Positions 35,004 through 43,557 of a stretch of 64,000 bases of DNA are shown piece by piece. Position 1 is the first letter of the stretch, and each line of letters begins with the position of its first letter. The stretch is from assembly GCA_964369665.1 (NCBI GenBank), contig CAYJFS010000007.1:5266-69265 (forward strand). The letters are read 5' to 3'. Made by a program: the position numbers and the translations under genes. The stretch is from Bilophila sp964369665. GTDB taxonomy: Bacteria > Desulfobacterota > Desulfovibrionia > Desulfovibrionales > Desulfovibrionaceae. A model generated the notes under the pieces. It ran no database searches. It was not told the origin of the DNA and saw nothing but the letters and a program-made list of their open reading frames with translations.

Positions 35004-36043
35004 AAAGATTTTTCCTTATGAAACAAGTTAAAAAAACTGTTCCAGGTAAATTCTTTCATACCCATTAATCCTTCACGACGATAGAGGATAATAGCAAGGA
35101 GAGCTAAAGAGAAAATAACCATTCGCATTCCAGGTATTCCTGGGATTTGATAGTCTCCAAAAGAAAGAGGTTCTTCTACTGCACGAAGCCATTCAAGAAG
35201 GATAGTGATAATGATACTACCTAAAATACTCCCTGTAAGTGATCCTAATCCTCCAGCAACAACAATCATTAAAATATTAAAAGTAAGAAGGAAGGTGAAC
35301 ATTTTTGGATCTATAGTTGTAAGAAGACTACCTAATAAAGCACCACCAACACCTGCAAAAAAGGCACCTATACTAAAAGATAAAACTTTATAGCGAAACG
35401 TATTGATACCCATGACTTTAGCAGCAAGCTCATCATCTCTAATGGCTTTAAAGATAATGCCAAAGTTACTATTAAGAAGTTTTACAATGCAGAATATAGT
35501 AATGAGTAACCAACCATAATTAACAAAAAGCGTTGCGTATGGTGGTATACCTCTAATACCTAGTGAGCCATTAGTAATTGGTGTTAAGTTAACAAGAATA
35601 ACTCGGATAATTTCAGAAAAACCTAATGTTGCAATTGCTAAGTAGTCTCCAGCAAGTTTTAATATGGGTAATGCAATAATAAGTCCAATAAATGCTGCAA
35701 AAAATCCTCCTATTAGAATAGAAAGCCAGAATGGTATTTCTATAACTGAAAATGGCCAAATAATGGGATCAAGTATCCACATAAGTTCTTTTTGTTTGGC
35801 AGTAAGGACTAGTAAAGCAGAAACATAAGCTCCTATAGCCATGAAACCTGCATGTCCAAGAGAAAACATACCCGTAAATCCATAAACAAGATTTAAAGAA
35901 AGAGACAAAATAGTATTTATAGCTATAAGATTGAGAAGTTGAATTTGATAGCCATTCATATGGTTATTTGCCCAAAAGAAAAAAAGAATAATAAAACCAA
36001 GGGCAATAAAGCTACAGATATAATTACGTATATGAGGTGTCAT
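35000..36043 (-). CDS. livM: Branched-chain amino acid ABC transporter permease LivM
   Basis: One of two membrane permeases of the Liv importer, 347 residues with about nine hydrophobic segments. LVYGFTGMFSLGHAGFMAIGAY (residues about 53-74) is the conserved LivM N-terminal region, and LAGDYLAIATLGFSEIIR the cytoplasmic loop that contacts the ATPases. GINTFRYKVLSFSIGAFFAG is also typical. It overlaps livH by four bases and livG by four. Intracellular bacteria that import host amino acids often keep such systems, which fits this window. Confidence 0.94.
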   Translation of the reverse strand: MTPHIRNYICSFIALGFIILFFFWANNHMNGYQIQLLNLIAINTILSLSLNLVYGFTGMFSLGHAGFMAIGAYVSALLVLTAKQKELMWILDPIIWPFSVIEIPFWLSILIGGFFAAFIGLIIALPILKLAGDYLAIATLGFSEIIRVILVNLTPITNGSLGIRGIPPYATLFVNYGWLLITIFCIVKLLNSNFGIIFKAIRDDELAAKVMGINTFRYKVLSFSIGAFFAGVGGALLGSLLTTIDPKMFTFLLTFNILMIVVAGGLGSLTGSILGSIIITILLEWLRAVEEPLSFGDYQIPGIPGMRMVIFSLALLAIILYRREGLMGMKEFTWNSFFNLFHKEKSL

Positions 36044-36933
36044 ATTTTTTCTTCCACATATTCTTCGAAGATACCTGTAGGTTTAACAAGAAGTACAAAT
36101 ACGAGAATAATAAAAGCAAAAGCATCTTTATAACCGGAAAGTTCTGGTAAAAATGCAACTGTCATAATTTCAATAAATCCGAGAAGAACTCCACCAACAA
36201 GAGCACCTTGTATAGATCCAATACCACCAAAAACAGCAGCAATAAAAGCTTTAAATCCTGGGAAAACACCCATATATGGATTTATTTGAGGATATCTTAG
36301 AGACCACATAATCCCTGAAGCTGCTGCAAGAGCTGAACCTAGTCCAAATGTGAGCATTATAATTTTATTTACATGAATACCAAGAAGTCGTGTTGTTTCA
36401 ATATCTTTAGATATTGCACGCATAGCTAATCCCTGTTTAGTCTTATAGAGTATCCATAAAAGTCCAAGTACAAGAACCAAGCTGATAATAGGAACAATAA
36501 TAGTAAGTGGAAGTAGTTTGATTTTTCCAAAAGAAAGATGTGTTATAAGCCATTCTGGTTGATATACAGGACGAGGTAAGCCTGAAAAAAAGACAACAGC
36601 TAGACTTTCTATAAGAAATGATACAGCAATGGCACTAATTAAAATAGATGTTCGTGGAGCATTACGTAATGGACGGTAGGCTAATTTATCAATTAAGATA
36701 CCTATAAAACTCGTCATTAGTATGGCAGCAATAATAGCTATACTCCATGGAAAATTAAAGTAGGTTACTCCATAATAAAGAAAATAGGCACCAAGCATTA
36801 AAAGATCACCATGAGCAAAATTAATAAAGCGTAATATTCCGTAAACCATAGTGTAACCAATAGCTATAAGTCCATAAAGTGAACCAAGGCTCAATGCATT
36901 GAAAAAATTTTGTAGGAAAATATCCAAGTTCAT
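36040..36933 (-). CDS. livH: Branched-chain amino acid ABC transporter permease LivH
   Basis: Second membrane permease of the Liv importer, 297 residues, about eight hydrophobic segments. GSLYGLIAIGYTMVYGILR and INFAHGDLLMLGAYF near the N-terminus are near-invariant in LivH. The ATPase-contact loop is MRAISKDIETTRLLGIHVNK, and the C-terminal GGIGSIQGALVGGVLLG is also conserved. It begins 70 bp after the binding-protein gene and overlaps livM, in the usual order J/K-H-M-G-F. Confidence 0.95.
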   Translation of the reverse strand: MNLDIFLQNFFNALSLGSLYGLIAIGYTMVYGILRFINFAHGDLLMLGAYFLYYGVTYFNFPWSIAIIAAILMTSFIGILIDKLAYRPLRNAPRTSILISAIAVSFLIESLAVVFFSGLPRPVYQPEWLITHLSFGKIKLLPLTIIVPIISLVLVLGLLWILYKTKQGLAMRAISKDIETTRLLGIHVNKIIMLTFGLGSALAAASGIMWSLRYPQINPYMGVFPGFKAFIAAVFGGIGSIQGALVGGVLLGFIEIMTVAFLPELSGYKDAFAFIILVFVLLVKPTGIFEEYVEEKI

Positions 36934-37003
36934 GTATATGCCTTAAATAGTGAGCTTGTAGTTATTTTGTAAATGTATCAGTGAAAATACATGAGAACAA
37001 AAA

Positions 37004-38143
37004 TTATTCAACAATGATATCTTCAAGATAAGTACGTTTTCCATTTTTATATTGTATAATACCAATAGGCATTTCTGCATTGTGGTCTTTATTAATAGTA
37101 ATAACACCAAGGACAGTAGGGAGGTTTTTTGTTTCTCCAAGTGCCTTAGTAATAGCTTGTGGTGTTGAGGCATTCGCCCGTGTAATGGCATCTAGAATAA
37201 TATTATAGCAGTTATAGCCAAGAGCAGAATTTACATTAGGGGTTTTAGTAGGGAATGCTTTTTCCCAGGCTTCAGTAAATTTTTGAGCTTCAGGATTCAT
37301 TGTAGGCATATTGAAGTCATATGGAAAAGTTGTGTGTAAAAAGCCCTCTACTGCAGAACCACCAATTTTTAATGTATCAGGATTATCCATAGCATCAGTA
37401 CCCATAAAGATAAAATTTGCTCCAAGTTCTTTTGCTTGCTTAAGAATGATAGCACCTTCTGCAAAATAGGAAGGCATGAATACAAGATCAGGTTTAACAT
37501 GTATAAGCTCAGTGAGTTGAGCTGTAAAATCTTGGTCTCCAGAGTTATACTTTAGGTCAGCTATAATTTTGCCTCCCTGGCGAATAAAAGCTTTTTTGAA
37601 AAAAGCTGTAAGTCCAACTGCATAGTCGCTTGCAACATCCGTGAGCACAGCAACTTTTTTGATATGAAGTTTTTTTATAACATATGTTGCTGCTGCTGAG
37701 CCCTGATAAGGATCAATAAATGATGAAAGGAAATAATATTTTTTACCTTGAGTGATAAGAGGGTTTGTGCATGAAGTTCCAAGAACAGGAACAGCAGCTC
37801 TTTCAGCAACCTCACCCCCTGCAAGTGCAAGGGAAGAACCAAATGTTCCTATAATTACGGAAACATTATCTTTTTCTATGAGACGTTTTACTGCATTGGC
37901 TGCTTCTATTTTATTGGATTTATTATCAACAACAATAATTTCAACAGGTTTCCCAAGAACTGAAGGTGTTATTGAGTGAGCAAGTTTAATACCATCAAGT
38001 TCAAGCTGACCTCCATAGGCGTTTTGTCCGGTAAGTGGTAGATATACACCTATTTTTATAGTATCAGAAGCTGATGCTAGTATAGGAAAGCTTATTATAG
38101 CTAAAGAGATAATAATAGTTTTTATTGTGGAATGTGTACTCAT
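37004..38143 (-). CDS. livK: Branched-chain amino acid ABC transporter binding protein LivJ/LivK
   Basis: Periplasmic substrate-binding protein of the Liv importer, 379 residues. The signal peptide is clear: a basic start, hydrophobic IIISLAIISFPILASA, then cleavage before SDTIKIG. The mature protein begins IKIGVYLPLTGQNAYGGQ, the standard type I periplasmic-binding fold, with VSVIIGTFGSSLALAGGEVA and LGTSCTNPLITQG around the ligand site. Substrate is leucine, isoleucine or valine by operon context, although this family also binds other amides and amino acids. It is the first gene of the operon, so the promoter should lie between 38144 and 38340. Confidence 0.93.
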   Translation of the reverse strand: MSTHSTIKTIIISLAIISFPILASASDTIKIGVYLPLTGQNAYGGQLELDGIKLAHSITPSVLGKPVEIIVVDNKSNKIEAANAVKRLIEKDNVSVIIGTFGSSLALAGGEVAERAAVPVLGTSCTNPLITQGKKYYFLSSFIDPYQGSAAATYVIKKLHIKKVAVLTDVASDYAVGLTAFFKKAFIRQGGKIIADLKYNSGDQDFTAQLTELIHVKPDLVFMPSYFAEGAIILKQAKELGANFIFMGTDAMDNPDTLKIGGSAVEGFLHTTFPYDFNMPTMNPEAQKFTEAWEKAFPTKTPNVNSALGYNCYNIILDAITRANASTPQAITKALGETKNLPTVLGVITINKDHNAEMPIGIIQYKNGKRTYLEDIIVE

Positions 38144-38220
38144 AATATGTATAACCCTATGGTAATCTATAGATGTTGATTTGAAGAATACATTAAGTAT
38201 AATTTTTGTTAGTATTAATA

Positions 38221-38257
38221 AAAAAATTTTTTATACACTTAAAAAAGAATGTGTATA
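38221..38257 (-). terminator. Possible terminator after the 38341 glycosyltransferase gene
   Basis: On the minus strand a TATACAC/GTGTATA stem (38251-38257 with 38232-38238) is followed by an A run and then a T run (38221-38230). It lies downstream of one gene and upstream of livK. The stem is AU-only apart from two pairs, so it is weak. Confidence 0.35.
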
Positions 38258-38340
38258 ATAAAGTATAATGTTTAAAAATACAAGCTATATCATGCTATAA
38301 TCACTTAATGGTACATAAATAGAAGCTATTACAATATTAC

Positions 38341-39471
38341 TTATGGGTTAGTTTTGACAAAACTTGTTGGACAGAGTTTATTATAATTGTGCTCAAGCTG
38401 CTGTGTAACTATAGAAGCATTAAAGAATTCCCAAGCTTTTTTTTGGCTAGCTATCCCCATTTTTTTTGCTAATGTAGGATTTTTTAGAATTGTAAGAATA
38501 GCATGTGCATATTCTTCAGGTGTATTTGCAACAAATCCAGTAATTCCATGCTCAACAAGTTCTATCTGTGCATTGTCTTTTAGGCCAGATGTTGGATGAG
38601 TTACTACAGGTAAGCCTGCAGCCATAGCTTCAGCAATGGATAAACCAAAACTTTCTCCTGTATCATTAGCATGTACAAAAACAGAGAGCATGTTAAGATA
38701 GTTTGTAAGATTTTGTTCATCTATAATTTCTGGTAAAAATGTAATATTATTAGAAAGGTTATTTTTATTTACAAAATCGTAGGCTTCCTGGATACCACCA
38801 ACAATATAATAATGAACATCAGGTAACTGTGAAAGCAAATATGGAAACATTTCTAATCCAAAATGAAGAGACCATTTCCCTTTATCTGCACGTGAAAGTC
38901 TCCCAATAACTGGTTTAGAAAAAACTTTTTTTTCAGGTGGTATAGTATTATTTGTAATAAAAGCTACATCTACAGGATTATAAATAATGTCATAGCGTTT
39001 ACTTGGAATAACTACATTATGCATTTGTGCAAATCTCCATGCACAAAATTTTGATACAAAAAGTGTTTTATCTATAATTCTTCCTGAGTAACTTGAATCA
39101 AACCTTCCAAAAACATTTGTTTCAATAATTTTTGGTAGTTTTATATCTTTATAATACCACTCTGTACCACGAAAATTACGCATAAGTTTTGGCTCTGGCC
39201 AACCAGCTCTATGGATATGTACTATGTGTGGTTTAAAGGTATAGAGTATTTTTTCAAGAGGTATATTTATCCATGTAGGGATACCAGCTTGTTGAAGAAA
39301 TAGAAATCGTGGCCCATTTGATGGGCTCCATACAGCAACATCGAAAAAATTTTTATTAAGATGTATTGCAAACAGCTGGGCTGTTTTTTCAGTTCCACCT
39401 AAATTAAGAGATGGAACTACATGAAGGACACGTCTACGAGAAGATTTTTGTGAAGGTTGTATATGATTCAT
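38341..39471 (-). CDS. Family 4 glycosyltransferase
   Basis: A GT-B glycosyltransferase of 376 residues. The N-terminal RVLHVVPSLNLGGTEKTAQL is the acceptor-domain start common in group 1 transferases, and HIVHIHRAGW is the second strand. The donor-domain signature is ESFGLSIAEAMAAGLPVVTH (E-x7-E, about residue 266), followed by GITGFVANTPEEYA. The enzyme probably builds LPS core, O-antigen or another surface glycan, but the sugar and acceptor are unknown. It stands alone between the liv operon and the divergent EF-hand gene. Confidence 0.88.
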   Translation of the reverse strand: MNHIQPSQKSSRRRVLHVVPSLNLGGTEKTAQLFAIHLNKNFFDVAVWSPSNGPRFLFLQQAGIPTWINIPLEKILYTFKPHIVHIHRAGWPEPKLMRNFRGTEWYYKDIKLPKIIETNVFGRFDSSYSGRIIDKTLFVSKFCAWRFAQMHNVVIPSKRYDIIYNPVDVAFITNNTIPPEKKVFSKPVIGRLSRADKGKWSLHFGLEMFPYLLSQLPDVHYYIVGGIQEAYDFVNKNNLSNNITFLPEIIDEQNLTNYLNMLSVFVHANDTGESFGLSIAEAMAAGLPVVTHPTSGLKDNAQIELVEHGITGFVANTPEEYAHAILTILKNPTLAKKMGIASQKKAWEFFNASIVTQQLEHNYNKLCPTSFVKTNP

Positions 39472-39746
39472 AAGAAGTTATTATATTAGAAATGTTAGAT
39501 TCTATTTACTCATCTACTATGGATATATAGGAATTATAAAAATATTGTTATAATAATTATAAGTCTATATTAGCATATAATAGTAGTGTGATCATAGAGT
39601 AAGGATATATACTATTCATATATTATATGGGTATATTGTATAACTGGAATGATTAGATAAGTATGGCTTTATATATTGAAAGATGACTGTTTTTTATATA
39701 TAGTACATCAACTTTTTTATGTAACTAAAGTAAATTAGGAGCAGCT

Positions 39747-40160
39747 ATGAGAATTTTACTATGTACTTTTACTATATTATTATTTGCTTCATCCATAATT
39801 GCACAAGATCGTTTTGATGAAATTGATACAAATAAAGATGGTTATATTTCTTGGGAAGAATTTCAAGTTGCAATGCCTAAGCTTACAAAAGTAGCTTTTG
39901 ATGCTATCAATACAAGCAAAAGTGGTAAGATTTCACGTGAAGAGTGGAATAATTTTCAATCTTCTCATGGTGGAATGATGCATATGGGAGGAAGCATGGG
40001 TATAGGGGATGAAAACAAAATTGATCCTGCTCATGTTAGCAAAATGCCTATGCACCCAAATAGTAAAGAATCAAAGCAACAGTGCTGCCCAGAATTAGAT
40101 GGTAAGAATCCACACATGTATATGGAAAAGCCTTTAGTAAAGCCTCCATCAAAAAAGTAA
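39747..40160 (+). CDS. Exported EF-hand protein with Met/His/Cys-rich tail
   Basis: A 137-residue protein with a signal peptide (MRILLCTFTILLFASSIIAQ, cleavage about residue 20), so it acts in the periplasm or outside. The first EF-hand loop, DTNKDGYISWEEF (about residues 27-39), is canonical with Asp, Asn, Asp, Gly and Glu at calcium positions. The second, NTSKSGKISREEW, lacks the leading Asp and is degenerate. After residue 75 the tail is rich in Met, His, Gly and Cys (GGMMHMGGSMG, MPMHPN, CCPELDG), which suggests binding of copper or another soft metal. The glnS gene follows by 32 bp on the same strand. Confidence 0.85.
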   Translation: MRILLCTFTILLFASSIIAQDRFDEIDTNKDGYISWEEFQVAMPKLTKVAFDAINTSKSGKISREEWNNFQSSHGGMMHMGGSMGIGDENKIDPAHVSKMPMHPNSKESKQQCCPELDGKNPHMYMEKPLVKPPSKK

Positions 40161-40192
40161 GTATATTTTAGGGTTATCTGATAGGAGTAATT

Positions 40193-41884
40193 ATGGTTGA
40201 GGATGATGCTTCATGTGATTCTACATTTGGTCAGGATTTTTTACGTTCTTTAATTATTCAGGATAAGGCACTTGGTAAATTTGATGGCCGTGTTCATACA
40301 CGTTTTCCTCCTGAACCTAATGGTTATTTACATATTGGTCATGCAAAGTCGATCTGTTTAAATTTTGGTCTTGCTCAAGAGTTTGGAGGTGTATGTAACT
40401 TACGTTTTGATGATACAAATCCTCTTAAAGAAGATACTGAATATGTAAATGCTATTCGGGAAGATACAAAATGGTTTGGTGTAGATTGGGAGAATCGAGA
40501 ATTTTATGCTTCTGATTATTTTGAACAGTTATATACTTTTGCAACACAACTTATCTCTTTAGGAAAAGCTTATGTAGATAGTCAGAATTCTGATGAAATT
40601 CGAGAAACACGTGGAACACTTACAACTCCAGGTATTGAAAGTCCATATCGTAATAGGAGTACTAAGGAGAATTTAGATTTATTTCAAAGGATGCGAGCAG
40701 GAGAGTTTCCTGATGGAGCACATGTTCTTCGTGCAAAGATTGATATGGCTGCTTCTAACCTTGTTATGCGTGATCCTACATTATATCGTATCAGGCATAT
40801 AAGTCATTATCGTACAGGCAACACTTGGTGTATATACCCACTTTATGATTTTACACACTGTATTTCTGACTCTATTGAGGGTATAACGCATTCTATTTGT
40901 ACATTAGAGTTTGTTAATAACCGAGAACTTTATGATTGGATCATTGATGCTTTGGGTATACACCATCCTCAGCAAATAGAGTTTGCCAGGCTTGGGTTAA
41001 CATATACTGTTTTATCAAAGCGTAAGCTTATTCAACTTGTACAGGAAGGGCATGTTTCAGGTTGGGATGACCCAAGGATGCCAACAATTTCCGGCCTTCG
41101 GCGTAGAGGATATACGTCAGAGTCTATACAAGAATTTTGTACTCGTATTGGTGTTTCTAGAGCAGATAATCTTGTTGAGTATAGTTTTTTAGAATTTTGT
41201 ATTAGAGAGCACTTAAATGCTATTGCGCCAAGAATGATGGCTGTTATTGATCCATTAAAAGTCGTTATTGAAAATTATCCTGAGGGTTCAGTTGAATGGT
41301 TTGATATGCCTTACAGTTCTGATAATACTATTCCTGGTTCAAGACAAGTACCATTTAGTCGAGAACTGTATATTGAACGATCTGATTTTTGTGAAAATCC
41401 ACCAAAGAAGTATTACCGTTTATATCCAGGTTCAGAAGTACGATTGAGATATGCATATTATATTACCTGTAAAGAAATTATTAAAGATAGCTCAGGAAAT
41501 ATTATAGAGCTTAGGTGTATTTATGATCCAGAATCTAAAGGTGGTGCAACAGCAGACAAAAGAAAAGTAAAAGGTACATTGCATTGGGTTTCTTGTCAGC
41601 ATGCTCAAAAAGCTGAAGTACGTTTATATGAACATTTATTTTTATTACCTAATCCAGCAGCTTCAGAAGAAACAAGTCTTGGAGCATTAATAAATCCTGA
41701 TTCTAAAAAAGTTATTACAGCGTTTATTGAGCCTGCACTTCATGTTTGTAAAGTTGGTGAAAAAGTGCAGTTTGAGAGAATAGGTTACTTTTGTGTTGAT
41801 CCAGATACAACAACAGATACTATAGTTTTTAATAGAGTTGTAACACTCAAAGATTCATGGGCAAAGATAGAACAGAAGACCTAA
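40193..41884 (+). CDS. glnS: Glutaminyl-tRNA synthetase GlnS
   Basis: Charges tRNA-Gln directly with glutamine. It is a class I synthetase of 563 residues. The HIGH region is PPEPNGYLHIGHAKSICLN (about residue 41-59), and the KMSKS equivalent is VLSKRKL (about residue 280). GlnRS-specific stretches are RFDDTNPLKEDTEYV, YPLYDFTHCISDSIEGIT and WDDPRMPTISGLRRRGY, followed by the two-barrel anticodon domain. A direct GlnRS means this organism need not rely on the amidotransferase route for Gln-tRNA. A GGAG Shine-Dalgarno lies 6 bp upstream of the ATG. Confidence 0.97.
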   Translation: MVEDDASCDSTFGQDFLRSLIIQDKALGKFDGRVHTRFPPEPNGYLHIGHAKSICLNFGLAQEFGGVCNLRFDDTNPLKEDTEYVNAIREDTKWFGVDWENREFYASDYFEQLYTFATQLISLGKAYVDSQNSDEIRETRGTLTTPGIESPYRNRSTKENLDLFQRMRAGEFPDGAHVLRAKIDMAASNLVMRDPTLYRIRHISHYRTGNTWCIYPLYDFTHCISDSIEGITHSICTLEFVNNRELYDWIIDALGIHHPQQIEFARLGLTYTVLSKRKLIQLVQEGHVSGWDDPRMPTISGLRRRGYTSESIQEFCTRIGVSRADNLVEYSFLEFCIREHLNAIAPRMMAVIDPLKVVIENYPEGSVEWFDMPYSSDNTIPGSRQVPFSRELYIERSDFCENPPKKYYRLYPGSEVRLRYAYYITCKEIIKDSSGNIIELRCIYDPESKGGATADKRKVKGTLHWVSCQHAQKAEVRLYEHLFLLPNPAASEETSLGALINPDSKKVITAFIEPALHVCKVGEKVQFERIGYFCVDPDTTTDTIVFNRVVTLKDSWAKIEQKT

Positions 41885-42066
41885 GTAGAGACATTGTGTA
41901 TTTTTAGATCATACCTATAAATCTATCTTATTAATAAATTATTAATGACAATAATTACTTTTGCTCATCAATAGTGCAAAGTCTCAGGTTTGCTTTAGTT
42001 GTTTTGTATACATAAAAATAATATTTTTTAATGAATAGGTCATATACGTGTTATTACTCAGTTTGT

Positions 42067-42510
42067 TTAGAAAGGAACATCATCCATACTACTTGCTTCA
42101 GATGGAAAAGTTGTAGCAGCATCAAAAGTTTCTTGTGGCATAGTAGTCATAGTGGAGCTAAGTGCAGACAGTGCTGGTTCAGTACCTTTTTTATCAAGGA
42201 ATTGTACACGTTGAGCTTTAATTTCGGTTGTATAACGATCTTGACCTTGTTGATCTTGCCATTTGCGTGTTAGTAAATTACCTTCAACAAAGACAAGACT
42301 ACCTTTTGTAAGAAATTGTGCACAATTTTCAGCTGCACGTTGGAAAACAGAAATTCTGTGCCATTCTGTCCGTTCAACTTTATTACCATCACGATCTGTA
42401 TATGATTCATCTGTGGCTACGCTAAGACTACAGACAGGGCTTCCAGTTTGTGTATAACGAATTTCAGGGTCCCTTCCAAGGCGTCCAATTATCATAACTT
42501 TGTTTAACAT
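42067..42510 (-). CDS. ssb: Single-stranded DNA-binding protein Ssb
   Basis: Coats single-stranded DNA in replication, repair and recombination. Its 147 residues contain one OB fold: KVMIIGRLGRDPEIRYTQTG, then WHRISVFQRAAENCAQFLTK and GSLVFVEGNLLTRKWQDQQG. A Thr/Ser-rich linker leads to the acidic tip MDDVPF, a slight variant of the DDDIPF peptide that recruits partner proteins. It follows the small hypothetical gene by 26 bp at the downstream end of the carboxylase-like operon and faces glnS. Confidence 0.97.
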   Translation of the reverse strand: MLNKVMIIGRLGRDPEIRYTQTGSPVCSLSVATDESYTDRDGNKVERTEWHRISVFQRAAENCAQFLTKGSLVFVEGNLLTRKWQDQQGQDRYTTEIKAQRVQFLDKKGTEPALSALSSTMTTMPQETFDAATTFPSEASSMDDVPF

Positions 42511-42536
42511 AGTTTTTGTTCCTTTTTTATTGTATA

Positions 42537-42881
42537 TTAAGGTTTTGGTACATATTGTTCAAGCTCAGTGAATGTATCTTCTAGTGAATCACTAAGCGTA
42601 TTTGCTTCTTTTGGTTTCCAATCTGAAAGTGCTGCTTCTAATGACTTTTTTATAGAAACAGCATGAAAAATTCCTTTGTGTAATGCTGTTTTTGTTTCTT
42701 GAGGCCACTCACCAAAAGCTAGGCCATTTTCTAGGGCTGTAACAAGTTCAAGCACACCTCTTTTTTCTCCAGGATAGGGTGGATTTGGCCAAACAAGGTT
42801 AACTAAATAAGGCCAAGTTTTTGGAAGGTCTTCTTCTCTATATGTCCAAGCAGAAACAATAATTTGAAGTATTTTACCCAT
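42537..42881 (-). CDS. Conserved-looking hypothetical protein
   Basis: I do not recognise the product, about 114 residues. It is soluble, with no signal or membrane segment. It begins MGKILQIIVSAWTYREEDL, has a middle stretch rich in Trp and Pro (KTWPYLVNLVWPNPPYPGEK), and ends in an acidic helix-like tail (DSLEDTFTELEQYVPKP). An in-frame ATG at 42905 would overlap the upstream gene by 19 bp. The ATG at 42881 follows that gene's stop by five bases, so I prefer it. It lies between the biotin-domain-like gene and ssb, all on one strand, so it may be part of the carboxylase-like operon. No function is proposed. Confidence 0.7.
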   Translation of the reverse strand: MGKILQIIVSAWTYREEDLPKTWPYLVNLVWPNPPYPGEKRGVLELVTALENGLAFGEWPQETKTALHKGIFHAVSIKKSLEAALSDWKPKEANTLSDSLEDTFTELEQYVPKP

Positions 42882-42886
42882 AATTT

Positions 42887-43537
42887 TTATCCATGTTCTT
42901 GCCATTCTGTTTGTACTTTTAGGACAACCTCTTCAACTTGTTGAAGTTGATCTTTGGGGCAGATACCAATAAGAGGACATCCAGTACTTATGTTTTCATT
43001 ATATTGGAAATAAATAGTATAGATATTTCCTTCAGGACCGGAATAGTAAAGAGGTTTTTCTCTTTTCATACGTGAGATAATAAAAAGTTCCATCCCATCA
43101 TATACAGATACGGATTGACAGCCTGATGTCCGAATTTTTGTATCTATTTGTGGGATAAAATAATATTTTGCATGTTCTGGTGCAGAGAAGATATGGAGCA
43201 CTTGTTGTAAAATTGTTTGTAGAACTTCCTCTTTTGAAAGGAAGTGTTGAATAGTGAGTAGAGGTGTTCCAGCTTGTACAAAATGGTTATCAAGCTCTTT
43301 ATTTATACTAGAAATACAACCTTTTCTTGGTGTGTATATATATTTAGGGTTATTCTCTCGAGTAATAGTTGCAAGTGCTGTACCAGGTTTTTCTTTCCAG
43401 GTTCCAGAGTTGATGTTGACAGTATCACCAACATTAATTGTATTAAATGTTATAACACCAGTATGGGGTGCATATATAATAACTTCTTCATATGGTGAAG
43501 ATTTAATGGAGTCTAGGAGTTTTGTAATATCTAGCAT
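42887..43537 (-). CDS. Biotin/lipoyl-domain-like protein lacking the biotinyl lysine motif
   Basis: A 216-residue protein whose first ~100 residues look like a biotinyl/lipoyl barrel: VIIYAPHTGVITFNTINVGD at the start, then YTPRKGCISSINKELDNHFV, QAGTPLLTIQ at the end. In a true biotin carrier the hairpin between those halves carries MKM with the biotinylated Lys. Here it reads ITRENNPKYIY and no MKM is present. The C-terminal ~110 residues are unrecognised. It is 20 bp after the fused carboxyltransferase gene, so a role in the same complex is likely, but perhaps structural. A separate BCCP elsewhere would then be needed. Confidence 0.75.
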   Translation of the reverse strand: MLDITKLLDSIKSSPYEEVIIYAPHTGVITFNTINVGDTVNINSGTWKEKPGTALATITRENNPKYIYTPRKGCISSINKELDNHFVQAGTPLLTIQHFLSKEEVLQTILQQVLHIFSAPEHAKYYFIPQIDTKIRTSGCQSVSVYDGMELFIISRMKREKPLYYSGPEGNIYTIYFQYNENISTGCPLIGICPKDQLQQVEEVVLKVQTEWQEHG

Positions 43538-43557
43538 AGAGTACTCGTTTTAGAAAT

